A stretch of DNA of 64,000 nucleotides. It comes from Streptomyces nodosus (GTDB lineage Bacteria > Actinomycetota > Actinomycetes > Streptomycetales > Streptomycetaceae). The stretch is from positions 2,506,501-2,570,500 of the forward strand of contig NZ_CP023747.1 in the NCBI RefSeq assembly GCF_008704995.1, read 5' to 3'. Positions 8,837-16,467 of the stretch are shown piece by piece. Below the pieces are notes generated by a model. It worked only from the letters and a program-made list of their open reading frames with translations. It did not search any database and was not told the origin of the DNA. The translations under genes were made by a program, and so were the position numbers. Each line of letters starts with the position of its first letter. The first letter of the stretch is position 1.

Positions 8837-8969
8837 CTAGTGCCGCGGCAGGCAACGTTTGCCCGTGAAGGAGCGGCGTCGTGGGGGCACCTCCCGCGCG
8901 AGCGCAGTCGAGCGTGGGGGAGCGTGCCGGGCGTCGCGACGGGGCGAACGTTGCCTGTCGGGGCACTAG
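8837..8969. repeat. Inverted-repeat element with CTAGTGCC ends
   Basis: The arm CTAGTGCCGCGGCAGG at 8837 is nearly complementary to the sequence ending GGCACTAG at 8969, continuing through CAACGTT / AACGTTG on the two sides. The centre (8881-8930) holds a second, C-rich/G-rich hairpin (CACCTCCCGCGC opposite GCGTGGGGGAG) of a kind I associate with common Streptomyces intergenic repeats. It is unrelated in sequence to the element at 8561-8735. Confidence 0.8.
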
Positions 8970-9158
8970 CTCCGCGAGTTCCGGGGACGCGGCGGCGACC
9001 GCGGGAGCCCGCTGCGCCGAGCGGATGATTCCGCCCGGTGCGCTGCCCCCTCCGGCAGCGCGCCGCGGCCCGGGCGTCCCCCGGGTGGTACGGGCCCGGC
9101 GTCCGGAGGACATGGCCCACGGTGACCTGCGGCGCGTGCCGAGCGGGACGGACCTTGA

Positions 9159-9186
9159 GCGCGTTCACCCTGACGGGTGAACGCGC
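9159..9186 (-). terminator. Terminator hairpin of the MFS transporter gene
   Basis: GCGCGTTCACCC at 9159-9170 pairs exactly with GGGTGAACGCGC at 9175-9186 around a TGAC loop, just 3' of the minus-strand transporter stop at 9197. Confidence 0.8.
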
Positions 9187-9196
9187 CCGATCGGCG

Positions 9197-10825
9197 TCAG
9201 ATGTGCGCGGCGCCCGCGCCGGCCTCCGCGTTCTCGCCCCGCTTGGTCAGCAGCGCGACCAGCACGGCGATCACCGCGACGCCCGAGGCGACCAGACAGG
9301 CCAGGCTCATGCCGGAGATGAAGGTGTCGTGCGCGACGCTCGTGATCTTCTCGGCGATCGCGGCCGGCATGTCCTTCGTCACCGGGGCCACGCCCACCTG
9401 CACCGCCTCCGAGGCCTGGTCGAGCTGCGCGGGCGTCAGCGGCGGAAGCTGTGCGGCGGTCCAGTTGCCCGCGAGGTCGTGATCGACCTTGGAGGCCATC
9501 ACGGCGCCCAGCACGGCCGTGCCGAGGCTGCCGCCGATCTGCATCGCGGCCTGCTGGAGACCGCCGGCGACACCGGAGAGCTCCAGCGGGGCGTTGCCCA
9601 CGATGACCTCGGTGGCACCGACCATCACGGGCGCCAGGCCGAAGCCCAGCAGGGCGAACCAGATCGACATCGTTCCGCTGCCGGTGCCCGCCTTCAGTGT
9701 GGACATGCCGTACATGGCGATCGCGGTGGCCGCCATGCCGCCGGCCAGCGGAATGCGCGGGCCCAGCTTGGTGATCGCCAGGCCCGCGAGCGGTGAACCG
9801 ACGATCATCATTCCGGTCAGGGGCAGCAGATGCAGGCCCGCGTCGACCGGGCTCATCCCATGGACGTTCTGCAGGTAGAAGGTGACGAAGAACAGACCGC
9901 CCATGAAGGCGATGGCCATCAGGACCATCAGCACCACACCCGCCGACAGCGGCACCGAGCGGAACAGCGCCAGCGGGATCAGCGGCTCCTTCACCCGGGT
10001 CTCCCAGAAGGCGAAGAAGCCGAAGCCCAGCACGGACAGGACGATGAACAGCCAGGTCTTCCCGTCGCCCCAGCCCCAGGCCGGCGCCTTGATGAGCGCC
10101 CAGACCAGACAGAACATGGCGCCCGAGAGCAGCCCGATGCCGGGCAGGTCGAAGGAGCGCGGCGCGTTCTGCGCCCGGTGGTCGGTGAGGATCAGCAGGC
10201 CGAGGACGAGCGCGAGCGCGCCGACCGGCACATTGATGAAGAACACGGACTGCCAGTTGACGTGCTCGACGAGCAGACCGCCGAGGATCGGGCCGCCCGC
10301 GGTGGAGGCGCCGATGACCATGCCCCAGATGCCGATCGCCATGTTCAGCTTCTCGGCCGGGAAGGTGGCCCGCAGCAGGCCGAGCGCGGCCGGCATCAGC
10401 AGCGCGCCGAACAGGCCCTGGAAGACCCGGAAGGTCACCACGAGGGCGATGGTTCCGGACAGGCCGATGGCCCCGGAGGCGGCGGCGAAGCCGACCACAC
10501 CGATCAGAAAGGTCTGCCGGTGGCCGAAGCGGTCGCCGAGCTTGCCCGCGGTGATCAGGGTGACCGCGAGGGCGAGGAAGTATGCGTTGGTGATCCACTG
10601 GACGTCGGAGAAGCTCGCACCGAGGTCCTTGGCGATGGCCGGGTTGGCGATGGCCACGATGGTGCCGTCCAGGGCCACCATCATCACGCCGACCGCGACG
10701 GTGACAAGAGTGACCCAGGGATGGCCGCGCAATCCGCGCCGCGGTTCCTGGTCCGACGGGGTGACCGACTTCTCGACCGCCCTGTCCCCCGGTCCGGTCG
10801 CGTCAACGGTGGTCTGACTAGTCAT
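9197..10825 (-). CDS. MFS drug exporter, DHA2 (14-helix) family
   Basis: This 542-residue inner-membrane protein should export hydrophobic compounds using the proton gradient. After a short cytoplasmic N-terminus the first helix leads to ALDGTIVAIANPAIAKDL (motif D1 of 14-helix drug exporters), then ITNAYFLALAVTLITAGKLGDRFGHRQTF (motif A, GxLaDrxGrkxxl) and FRVFQGLFGALLMPAALGLL, VIGASTAGGPILGGLLVEHVNWQSVFFINVPVG (motif C). Length and motif set fit EmrB/QacA-type proteins. ATG at 10825 has no good ribosome site but has a -10-like TAATCT 7 nt upstream, so the mRNA may be leaderless. It is divergent from a TetR regulator at 10937, which probably controls it. The substrate cannot be read from sequence. 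Confidence 0.92.
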   Translation of the reverse strand: MTSQTTVDATGPGDRAVEKSVTPSDQEPRRGLRGHPWVTLVTVAVGVMMVALDGTIVAIANPAIAKDLGASFSDVQWITNAYFLALAVTLITAGKLGDRFGHRQTFLIGVVGFAAASGAIGLSGTIALVVTFRVFQGLFGALLMPAALGLLRATFPAEKLNMAIGIWGMVIGASTAGGPILGGLLVEHVNWQSVFFINVPVGALALVLGLLILTDHRAQNAPRSFDLPGIGLLSGAMFCLVWALIKAPAWGWGDGKTWLFIVLSVLGFGFFAFWETRVKEPLIPLALFRSVPLSAGVVLMVLMAIAFMGGLFFVTFYLQNVHGMSPVDAGLHLLPLTGMMIVGSPLAGLAITKLGPRIPLAGGMAATAIAMYGMSTLKAGTGSGTMSIWFALLGFGLAPVMVGATEVIVGNAPLELSGVAGGLQQAAMQIGGSLGTAVLGAVMASKVDHDLAGNWTAAQLPPLTPAQLDQASEAVQVGVAPVTKDMPAAIAEKITSVAHDTFISGMSLACLVASGVAVIAVLVALLTKRGENAEAGAGAAHI

Positions 10826-10832
10826 GCTTTCG

Positions 10833-10889
10833 AGATTAGTGACAGCGGCTGACAATTGACAAACCAATTCATAAGTCGGTAACTGTCAC
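10833..10889. promoter_or_regulatory. Divergent MFS/TetR promoter with TGACA repeats
   Basis: On the minus strand TTGTCA (10862-10857), an 18-nt spacer and TAATCT (10838-10833) form a promoter whose start point would fall at the transporter ATG. On the plus strand TTGACA (10856-10861) could serve the TetR gene. TGACA occurs three times (10840, 10850, 10857) and inverted once as TGTCA (10884-10888); GTGACAG at 10839-10845 and CTGTCAC at 10883-10889 are the outer arms. This is a plausible TetR operator region. Confidence 0.5.
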
Positions 10890-10936
10890 GCAACGCACTG
10901 ATAAGCCGGACGGCGGATGCAGGGAAATGAGGGCAC

Positions 10937-11578
10937 ATGGAGACGCTGCCGCGGCCGGGACTGCGTGAGCGGAAGAAGCAGCACACCCGGAATGCGCTGC
11001 TGCGCGCCGCTCTGGAGCTCTTCTTCGCGCAAGGGTACGAGCGGACGACCGTCGACGAGATCGCCGAGGCGGTGGATGTGTCGCAGCGCACCTTCTTCCG
11101 GTACTTCGCCGGAAAGGAGGACGTCGTCTTCTTCACCCACTCGGTGGCCGCCGCGCACTTCGTCGGCCTGGTCCGCACCCGTCCGCCCGAGGAGGCCCCG
11201 CTGGAGGCACTGCGACAGGCGGTCCTGGAGGGCTGGGACGGCATCGGGGAGGCCGTCGGGGAGATCGTCCCGGTCGAACTCCACCTGCGCACCTACCGGT
11301 TGATCGAGTCGACGCCGGCCCTGTTCGCCACCCATCTGCGCCGCTCGGCGGAGCTGGAGGAGGAGATCGCCCGGGTGATCGCCGAACGCGAGGGCCTCGA
11401 TGTGGATCTGGACCCCCGGCCGCGGGTCGCGGTGGCCGTGTTCGGCGGGGTGATACGCGTGACGGAACGGCTGTGGAGCGCGGGCGGGGACATCAGCGTG
11501 GCCGCGATACGCGAGCTGACGGCCTCGTACCTGGACACGGTGCGCCCCGTGTTGGCGGAGGGGTGGCACACCGGATGA
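10937..11578 (+). CDS. TetR/AcrR family transcriptional regulator
   Basis: This 213-residue dimeric repressor has an N-terminal helix-turn-helix at residues 8-55: RKKQHTRNALLRAALELFFAQGYERTTVDEIAEAVDVSQRTFFRYFAGKED matches the TetR consensus closely. The rest is a helical ligand-binding domain with no recognisable subfamily. ATG at 10937 lies next to GGGAAATGAGGG, giving a usable ribosome site. Because the MFS exporter gene is divergent and shares the intergenic TGACA repeats, the likely role is repression of that exporter, released by its substrate. This is the common arrangement for TetR/DHA2 pairs, but the ligand is unknown. Confidence 0.92.
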   Translation: METLPRPGLRERKKQHTRNALLRAALELFFAQGYERTTVDEIAEAVDVSQRTFFRYFAGKEDVVFFTHSVAAAHFVGLVRTRPPEEAPLEALRQAVLEGWDGIGEAVGEIVPVELHLRTYRLIESTPALFATHLRRSAELEEEIARVIAEREGLDVDLDPRPRVAVAVFGGVIRVTERLWSAGGDISVAAIRELTASYLDTVRPVLAEGWHTG

Positions 11579-11806
11579 GGTTCCGCCGCCGCGCGCGTCG
11601 ACGGCGGTCCCGCGGCACGAGCGGCCGGAGCGGGCCGGGGGAGTGAAACCGTGACACCCGGGGCGCCAAGTGACGCGCGCCTCATCGGTCAACGGCGGTG
11701 TCCGGTCGTAAGGTGCCGCCGTTTTGCCGCAATTGAAGCGTCGTAAACGTGAGACGCGTCACTTGGCCGACGGGAGACCGGCTCGTTCTCCTAGTGTGTC
11801 CTTTCA

Positions 11807-13024
11807 GTGACTTCCTTCGACACCTCACCGCACCTCAGCGTCTGGCGCGCACTGCTCGCGTTGGCCGTGGTCTTCGTGATGCTGGCGACGACCGGCTGGA
11901 CCGCCGTACGCAGCCACCGTGCCGCCACGCCCCTCCAGGCGTCGCTCGCGGCATGGGAGCACGGCAGGATCGCCGGGCACAAACTGCCCGCCGCCGACTC
12001 CCCCCCGGCCCGGCTCGCCCAGTTCTTCGCCTCCCTCAGCGCCCACCAGCGCTCCCGGCTTGCCCACCGCTATCCGCTCGCGGTCGGCAATATGGACGGG
12101 GCGCCCGTGGGGCTGCGCTACCAGGCCAACCGCCTCGCGCTCGGCCTGCAGCGCGAGGTCGAGCGCGACCGGATGCACGACGACCGGCTGTCGCCCGTCG
12201 GCCAGCAGGACGCGGGCCGCCGGATGCACCGCTTCGAGGCGCTGATGCGCGAGGGCCGGCAGATCCTCGCCTTCGACCCGGACGGGTCGGGCCGTGTCGC
12301 CGAGGTCTTCGGGGACCTCGGCAGGGCCCAGCGGATCTCGGTCGTCGTCCCCGGCGTCGACACCGATCTGCTCACCTTCCAGCGCACCTTCCGCAAGTAC
12401 TCGGCACCGGTCGGCATGGCCACGTCGTTGTACGCGGCCGAGCGCGAGGCGAGCCCCAGGACCCGTACGGCCGTGATCGCCTGGGCCGACTACACCGCAC
12501 CCAGCGGGATCGGCGTGGACGCGGCCACCGCGATGCGGGCCGAGGAGGGCGCCGTACGGCTGAACGCCCTCGTCCGTGCCCTGCCCGGCCGCGCCCCCGT
12601 CCAGCTGTACTGCCACAGCTACGGCTCGGTGCTGTGCGGGGTCGCCGCGCACATCCTGCCCTCCCGGGTGTCCGACATGGCGGTGGCCGGCAGCCCCGGT
12701 ATGCGCGCCGGGACGGCCGCCGGGCTGGGCACCACCGCCCGGGTGTGGGCCATGCGGGACGCCGACGACTGGATCCAGGACGTGCCCTATCTGGAGGTCG
12801 GGGGCCTCGGCCACGGCTCCGACCCGGTCTCCCCGGGCTTCGGCGCGCGGGTGCTGTCGGCGCGGGGGGCGAAGGGCCACGCCGGCTACTTCACCCCGGG
12901 CACCGAGAGCCTGCGCAACTTCGCCGCGATCGGGGTTGGCGCGTACCGCGCGGTGGACTGTGCCGGACAGGGCGACGCCTGCCGGGCGGGTTTGTCCGGC
13001 GCGGAGTCCGGCCGACGCGCGTAG
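11807..13024 (+). CDS. Secreted or membrane-anchored alpha/beta hydrolase (DUF1023)
   Basis: This 405-residue protein has an N-terminal hydrophobic segment (WRALLALAVVFVMLATTGWTAV, residues 12-33) that anchors or exports it. The C-terminal two thirds is the DUF1023 alpha/beta hydrolase domain: RISVVVPGVDTDL forms the oxyanion region, and VQLYCHSYGSVLCG contains the nucleophile elbow, here HSYGS, with Ser as the probable nucleophile. DDWIQDVPYLEVGGLGHGSDPVSPGFGA supplies the Asp, and GHAGYFTPGTESLRNFAAI has the candidate His. Substrate is unknown; lipids or esters are typical for the fold. GTG at 11807 lacks a convincing ribosome site, so the start is only fairly certain. Confidence 0.85.
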   Translation: MTSFDTSPHLSVWRALLALAVVFVMLATTGWTAVRSHRAATPLQASLAAWEHGRIAGHKLPAADSPPARLAQFFASLSAHQRSRLAHRYPLAVGNMDGAPVGLRYQANRLALGLQREVERDRMHDDRLSPVGQQDAGRRMHRFEALMREGRQILAFDPDGSGRVAEVFGDLGRAQRISVVVPGVDTDLLTFQRTFRKYSAPVGMATSLYAAEREASPRTRTAVIAWADYTAPSGIGVDAATAMRAEEGAVRLNALVRALPGRAPVQLYCHSYGSVLCGVAAHILPSRVSDMAVAGSPGMRAGTAAGLGTTARVWAMRDADDWIQDVPYLEVGGLGHGSDPVSPGFGARVLSARGAKGHAGYFTPGTESLRNFAAIGVGAYRAVDCAGQGDACRAGLSGAESGRRA

Positions 13025-13077
13025 AGAAACAGGAATTGCGGTCCACCCGGGGAGGCGACGGAAGAGCGCGTGCCGCA

Positions 13078-13083
13078 TACGAT
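13078..13083 (+). promoter_or_regulatory. -10 box TACGAT, leaderless start
   Basis: TACGAT is followed by seven bases and then the ATG at 13091. GACG at 13057-13060, 17 bases upstream of the box, may be part of the -35. No ribosome site stands in front of this ATG. Confidence 0.5.
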
Positions 13084-13090
13084 GACCCGC

Positions 13091-13951
13091 ATGGGTGACG
13101 TACTGGCCGGATTTCATGCCGTCTGGGAGTTCGAGTCCGACTCCGTGCTCATCCGCTTCGAACGGGGGATCCGCACGCCGAAGCTCTTCCAGTCGCTCGG
13201 CGAGCGCCGCATCCCCCTGGAGGCGATCGCGGGGGTGACGCTGACTCCCGGCAGGCGCGGGAGCGTTGTGCTGCACGCGCTGCCACGACCCGGCGCCGAC
13301 CCGCTGATGGAGGCGGCGGCCGGGCAGCTGAAGGAGTGGACCGACCCCTATCGGCTGGCGCTGCCCGCCGATCGCGAGACCCTCGCCGAGTACTACGCGG
13401 ACGAGCTGCGCGCCCTGCTCACCGCGGACGGCACCCCGGCCGAACGCTTCCTGGTCGCCCCGCCCCGGACGCCGTCGCAGTTCAAGGCGTACGACGGCAA
13501 GGCGTCCTTCGACGGCGAGGCGGTGACCTTCCGCTGGTCCTGGACCGGCGCGTCCTCCGCCAAGTGGAAGGCCGGCGACCAGACGTTCCCGGTCGCCGGA
13601 CTCAGCGGTGTCGAGTGGCGCTCCCCCGAGGCCTTCGAGGGGCATCTGCGGCTGCTGCGGCGGGAACCCGCCGGTGCCGCGCAGCCGGCCCAGGCGGACC
13701 AGGATCCGGCGGCCGTGGTGTTCGGGCTCGGCTACGGCCCGGTCCATGAGTCCCTGCCGTTCGCCGCCTCGGTGCTCGCCTCGCTCCGGGCCGCGGCGCC
13801 CGGCGCCGGCGCGGCGGTGTCCGCCGCCGCCCGGCGGGATCCCGCGGACATCGCCGACCGCATCCGGCACCTCGGCGAGCTGCACAAGGCGGGTCTGGTG
13901 ACGGACGAGGAGTTCTCCGCCAAGAAGGCCCAGCTGCTGGCCGAGCTCTGA
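13091..13951 (+). CDS. DUF4429 protein with C-terminal SHOCT domain
   Basis: This roughly 286-residue cytoplasmic protein has a DUF4429 N-terminal region (GDVLAGFHAVWEFESDSVLIRFERGIRTPKLFQSLGERRIPLEAIAGV) and a second related segment from FKAYDGKASFDGEAVTFRWSWTGASSAKWKAGDQTFPVAGLSGVEW. It ends with a SHOCT motif (DPADIADRIRHLGELHKAGLVTDEEFSAKKAQLLAEL), a short helical module common in actinobacteria and often found where oligomerisation or membrane docking occurs. No enzymatic motif is visible. ATG at 13091 is chosen because a -10 box TACGAT ends 7 nt before it. An in-frame GTG at 13070 with GGAAG upstream is the alternative and would add seven residues. Function is unknown. Confidence 0.82.
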   Translation: MGDVLAGFHAVWEFESDSVLIRFERGIRTPKLFQSLGERRIPLEAIAGVTLTPGRRGSVVLHALPRPGADPLMEAAAGQLKEWTDPYRLALPADRETLAEYYADELRALLTADGTPAERFLVAPPRTPSQFKAYDGKASFDGEAVTFRWSWTGASSAKWKAGDQTFPVAGLSGVEWRSPEAFEGHLRLLRREPAGAAQPAQADQDPAAVVFGLGYGPVHESLPFAASVLASLRAAAPGAGAAVSAAARRDPADIADRIRHLGELHKAGLVTDEEFSAKKAQLLAEL

Positions 13952-13971
13952 GGCCTCCGGTCAGCGGTCCC

Positions 13972-14448
13972 TCATCCGGGGCGCTCCGAGGTCAGGACGC
14001 ACCGGGCCCCCGCATAGTGATCGATCTTGTGGTCCAGCACCGCGAGGGTGCCCTGGAGTTCGGCGATCCGGGCGTGCACATCGCGGCGGGTCGCCTCCAG
14101 GAGCGCACAGCGCTCGCCCTGGGTGTGGTCCCCGGCGCGCACCAATTCCGCATAGCGCACCATGTCGGCGACGGGCATGCCGGTGAGCCGCAGCTTGCCG
14201 ACGAGTTCGAGCCAGTCCAGGTCGGCGTTGCGGTAGCGGCGCTGGCCGGTGTGCGAGCGGTCCACATGGGGCATCAGCCCGATCCGCTCGTACCAGCGCA
14301 GGGTGTGTGCCGTCAGACCGGTGAAGTCGACGACCTCGCTGATGGTGTAACTGTCCTGCCCGTCGGGACGGGGGTGCCGCTCCGGCGTCACGGAGCAGAT
14401 GTCGGTCCGGTTCGCGGCCGCCTCGGCCAGGGTCTCCATCACCGTCAT
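13972..14448 (-). CDS. MerR family transcriptional regulator
   Basis: This 158-residue regulator has a typical MerR helix-turn-helix: YTISEVVDFTGLTAHTLRWYERIGLMPHVDRSHTGQRRYRNADLDWL (about residues 34-80). It is followed by the dimer coiled coil (RDVHARIAELQGTLAVLDHKIDHYAG) and a short C-terminus. Only single scattered Cys residues are present, with no CxxC metal pair, so it resembles the group that senses aldehydes, oxidants or drugs rather than metal-binding MerR proteins. Its own promoter has the 19-bp spacer that MerR proteins untwist, and a palindrome within it, so it is very likely self-regulated. The ATG at 14448 lies 6 nt after the -10 box, implying a leaderless mRNA. The divergent GNAT gene may be co-controlled. 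Confidence 0.93.
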   Translation of the reverse strand: MTVMETLAEAAANRTDICSVTPERHPRPDGQDSYTISEVVDFTGLTAHTLRWYERIGLMPHVDRSHTGQRRYRNADLDWLELVGKLRLTGMPVADMVRYAELVRAGDHTQGERCALLEATRRDVHARIAELQGTLAVLDHKIDHYAGARCVLTSERPG

Positions 14449-14454
14449 GCCCCC

Positions 14455-14485
14455 ACGCTAGGACCTTGGAGCGCACTCCAGGCAA
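14455..14485 (-). promoter_or_regulatory. MerR-type promoter with 19-bp spacer and operator
   Basis: Read on the minus strand, TTGCCT (14485-14480) and TAGCGT (14460-14455) are separated by exactly 19 bases, two more than optimal, as in promoters activated by MerR proteins. The spacer contains the inverted repeat TGGAG-TGCG-CTCCA (14480-14467). The ATG follows 6 nt after the -10. Confidence 0.8.
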
Positions 14486-14508
14486 GGGGAACCGGGGGGA
14501 AATGGCCG

Positions 14509-14537
14509 TGACCGCACCGGCCGGGCGCACTTAGCGT
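14509..14537 (+). promoter_or_regulatory. GNAT gene promoter, leaderless
   Basis: TGACCG at 14509-14514, a 17-nt spacer and TAGCGT at 14532-14537 form a promoter; the ATG at 14545 follows after 7 nt. There is no ribosome site. Confidence 0.55.
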
Positions 14538-14544
14538 ACGGGGC

Positions 14545-15015
14545 ATGAGTCTTGTACGCCGGGCCGTGCCCGAGGACGCCGAAGAACTGCTGCGACTGCG
14601 CCAGGTGATGATCGACTCGGTCTTCTCCGGGGACCCCTCCACCGAGTGGCACGCGGAGTCCCTGCCGACCGTGCGCCGCCGGCTCGCCGATCCGGACGGC
14701 GGCTTCGCGGCCTTTGTGATCGACCATCCGGACCGGCCGGGGGCGCTGGCGGCGCTGGTGGCCGGCACCGTCGAGTACCGGATCGGGCGCCAGGGCAATC
14801 CGCACGGCAGAGTGGGGCATGTCTTCAGCGTCGCCACCGATCCCGACGCGCGCCGCCGCGGCTATGCCCGTGCCTGCATGGAGGACCTGCTGGACTGGTT
14901 CCGCGGACAGGGCGTGTCGCAGGTCGACCTCAACGCGTCGGCCGAGGCGGAACCGCTGTACGCCTCCCTCGGCTTCGTCCGCAAGCCGGACCCCTCGATG
15001 CGGCTGCGATTCTGA
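14545..15015 (+). CDS. GNAT family N-acetyltransferase
   Basis: This 156-residue enzyme should transfer an acetyl group from acetyl-CoA to a small-molecule or protein amine. It begins with the usual RRAVPEDAEELLRLRQVM first strand and helix. The acetyl-CoA binding motif is VGHVFSVATDPDARRRGYARACMEDLLDWFRGQG, with the RRRGYA pyrophosphate-binding turn at about residues 105-112. The end, VDLNASAEAEPLYASLGFVRKPDPSMRLRF, is the normal C-terminal strand pair with the LY..LGF signature. The substrate is not predictable. Its promoter gives a leaderless mRNA and lies about 50 bp from the MerR operator; control by that regulator is possible but unproven. Confidence 0.93.
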   Translation: MSLVRRAVPEDAEELLRLRQVMIDSVFSGDPSTEWHAESLPTVRRRLADPDGGFAAFVIDHPDRPGALAALVAGTVEYRIGRQGNPHGRVGHVFSVATDPDARRRGYARACMEDLLDWFRGQGVSQVDLNASAEAEPLYASLGFVRKPDPSMRLRF

Positions 15016-15103
15016 GCCGGCGCCCCACCGCTCCGCCGCCGCGCCCCGTCACCTCGAGGCGGTCCGTGCGCACGCCGCTCGGTGACTGCGGTAGAACGAT
15101 GTG

Positions 15104-15577
15104 ATGAAGCAGGCTGGAGCCCTTGTTGCCGCAGTGGCCCTTGTCGCATGGCTGGTGTGGAACCTCTGGAACCTCTTCCGTGTCGCCACCGGGCTGCAAG
15201 ACAGATCATGGCGACGGCCGATGTGGTGGACACGCCTGTGCTCCGTCTCGCTCTTCGGTGGCCTCGTCTGCTGGATCTGGGGGGTACTGCGGCAGGGGCT
15301 CGTCGTCAGCGACACCTGCCTCGTCCGTCACCAGTCCTATGACGAGGCGTACTGGGATTCCCATGCCGAGGAGTTCGGGAGGCTCTTCCCACTGCACAAC
15401 AAGTGCAATGCGCACTTCGACCTGGTCCCTGTCTGGGTCAACCCGGCCATCGTGGTGTGCGCGGTCGTCTCCTTGGTCGCTGTCGCCGTTCTCCTGTGGT
15501 TCGGCAGCGCATACCTCACCAGCTCGTCCAGGAAGGCAAGCCCACCCACAAGGTCCGGCCGCGGGACCGCCCACTAG
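15104..15577 (+). CDS. Small membrane protein, function unknown
   Basis: I do not recognise this 157-residue protein. It has three apparent membrane helices: an N-terminal one ([20 protein letters not shown]), one in the centre (WWTRLCSVSLFGGLVCWIWGVL) and one near the end (WVNPAIVVCAVVSLVAVAVLLWFGSAYL). Between the second and third is a region of about 45 residues, likely outside the membrane, with two Cys (SDTCLVRHQSYDEAYWD ... LHNKCNAHF) that could form a disulfide. GTG at 15101 directly precedes the ATG at 15104; TAGAAC lies 6 nt upstream of 15104 and fits a leaderless start there. It stands alone between the GNAT and serine hydrolase genes. Its codon choice is less extreme than its neighbours, so it may be a newer arrival. 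Confidence 0.7.
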   Translation: MKQAGALVAAVALVAWLVWNLWNLFRVATGLQDRSWRRPMWWTRLCSVSLFGGLVCWIWGVLRQGLVVSDTCLVRHQSYDEAYWDSHAEEFGRLFPLHNKCNAHFDLVPVWVNPAIVVCAVVSLVAVAVLLWFGSAYLTSSSRKASPPTRSGRGTAH

Positions 15578-15580
15578 GCT
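15575..15580 (+). promoter_or_regulatory. -10 box TAGGCT, leaderless start
   Basis: TAGGCT is followed by seven bases and the ATG at 15588. It overlaps the stop codon (TAG, 15575-15577) of the preceding membrane-protein gene. I see no good -35. Confidence 0.45.
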
Positions 15581-15587
15581 CGTCCGC

Positions 15588-16409
15588 ATGTCGTTGCAGA
15601 GCCTGGCGCTGATCGAGAACTGGCCCGTCCCCACCGCCTCCGCGGCCGTCGTCCGCGCGGACGGGGCGGTGCTCGGGACGCACGGTCCGGTCGACCACCG
15701 CTTCCCGCTCGCCTCGGTCACCAAGCCGCTGGCCGCCTATGCGGCGCTGGTCGCCTACGAGGAGGGGGCGATCGAGCTGGACGAGCCCGCCGGGCCGCCC
15801 GGTTCCACCGTCCGGCATCTGCTCGCCCACACCTCCGGGCTGGCCTTCGACGAGCACCGGGTGACCTCGGCGCCGGGAGAGCGGCGGCTGTACTCGAACG
15901 CCGGGTTCGAGGTGCTCGGGGATCATGTGGCCAAGGCGGCGGACATCCCGTTCGGTGAGTACGCCCGGCAGGCGGTGCTGGTGCCGCTCGGCATGACCGC
16001 GACCACGCTCGACGGCTCCCCGGCCAAGGACGGCGTCTCGACGGTCGAGGACCTGGCGCGGTTCGCGGCGGAGGTGCAGGCACCGAGGCTGCTGGATCCG
16101 CGTACGGTGGCCGAGGCGATGACGGTGCAGTACGCCGGGACCAAGGGCGTGCTGCCCGGCTACGGCCATCAGAACCCCAACGACTGGGGCCTCGGCTTCG
16201 AGATCCGCGACGCCAAGTCGCCGCACTGGACGGGCGCTTCGTCCTCCTCCAGGACCTTCGGCCACTTCGGCCAGTCCGGCACCTTCCTGTGGATCGACCC
16301 GGACGCCGGCGCGGCCTGCGTCGCCCTGACGGACCGGGCCTTCGGCCCCTGGGCGATCGAGGCCTGGCCGGCCTTCACGGACGCGGTACTGGCGGAGCTG
16401 CGCGGCTAG
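15588..16409 (+). CDS. Serine hydrolase, beta-lactamase class C fold
   Basis: This 273-residue protein of the penicillin-binding/class C beta-lactamase family carries the catalytic SxxK (FPLASVTKPLAAYAAL, about residue 44), the YxN motif (RRLYSNAGFEVLG) and a third motif HFGQSG. HTSGLAFDEH is the conserved loop after the second helix. The protein is shorter than true class C enzymes and has no signal peptide, so it is probably cytoplasmic and more likely an esterase or small-molecule amidase than a cell-wall enzyme. The ATG at 15588 follows a -10 box by 7 nt. Its TAG stop is part of a 17-bp sequence repeated exactly at the stop of the aldose epimerase gene. Confidence 0.9.
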   Translation: MSLQSLALIENWPVPTASAAVVRADGAVLGTHGPVDHRFPLASVTKPLAAYAALVAYEEGAIELDEPAGPPGSTVRHLLAHTSGLAFDEHRVTSAPGERRLYSNAGFEVLGDHVAKAADIPFGEYARQAVLVPLGMTATTLDGSPAKDGVSTVEDLARFAAEVQAPRLLDPRTVAEAMTVQYAGTKGVLPGYGHQNPNDWGLGFEIRDAKSPHWTGASSSSRTFGHFGQSGTFLWIDPDAGAACVALTDRAFGPWAIEAWPAFTDAVLAELRG

Positions 16410-16420
16410 TGCTGTGACCG
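16404..16420 (+). repeat. 17-bp repeat spanning a stop codon, copy 1
   Basis: GGCTAGTGCTGTGACCG covers the last codon and TAG stop of the serine hydrolase gene. The identical 17 bases occur at 24984-25000 over the stop of the aldose epimerase gene. Confidence 0.85.
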
Positions 16421-16467
16421 CGATACCCGCGGGCGCCGGCGCACACCCGCGGCGGGATGGGCCCCGG

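Larger units (their letters stand above)
8545..9196. other. Gene-free gap between aceE and the MFS gene
   Basis: This 652-bp convergent gap contains two large inverted-repeat elements (8561-8735, 8837-8969) and the transporter terminator (9159-9186). Open frames in it are simply the two arms of the palindromes read through and show no protein family features. Confidence 0.7.

Noticed and set aside
8565..9113. Small protein genes in the gap after aceE
   Set aside because: The frames span the inverted-repeat arms, lack ribosome sites and have Arg/Pro-rich shadow composition.
5503..9168. Minus-strand open frame of 1221 codons opposite aceE
   Set aside because: It is a shadow of aceE in GC-rich DNA. 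It has no family motifs and runs through the aceE promoter and the palindromic elements.
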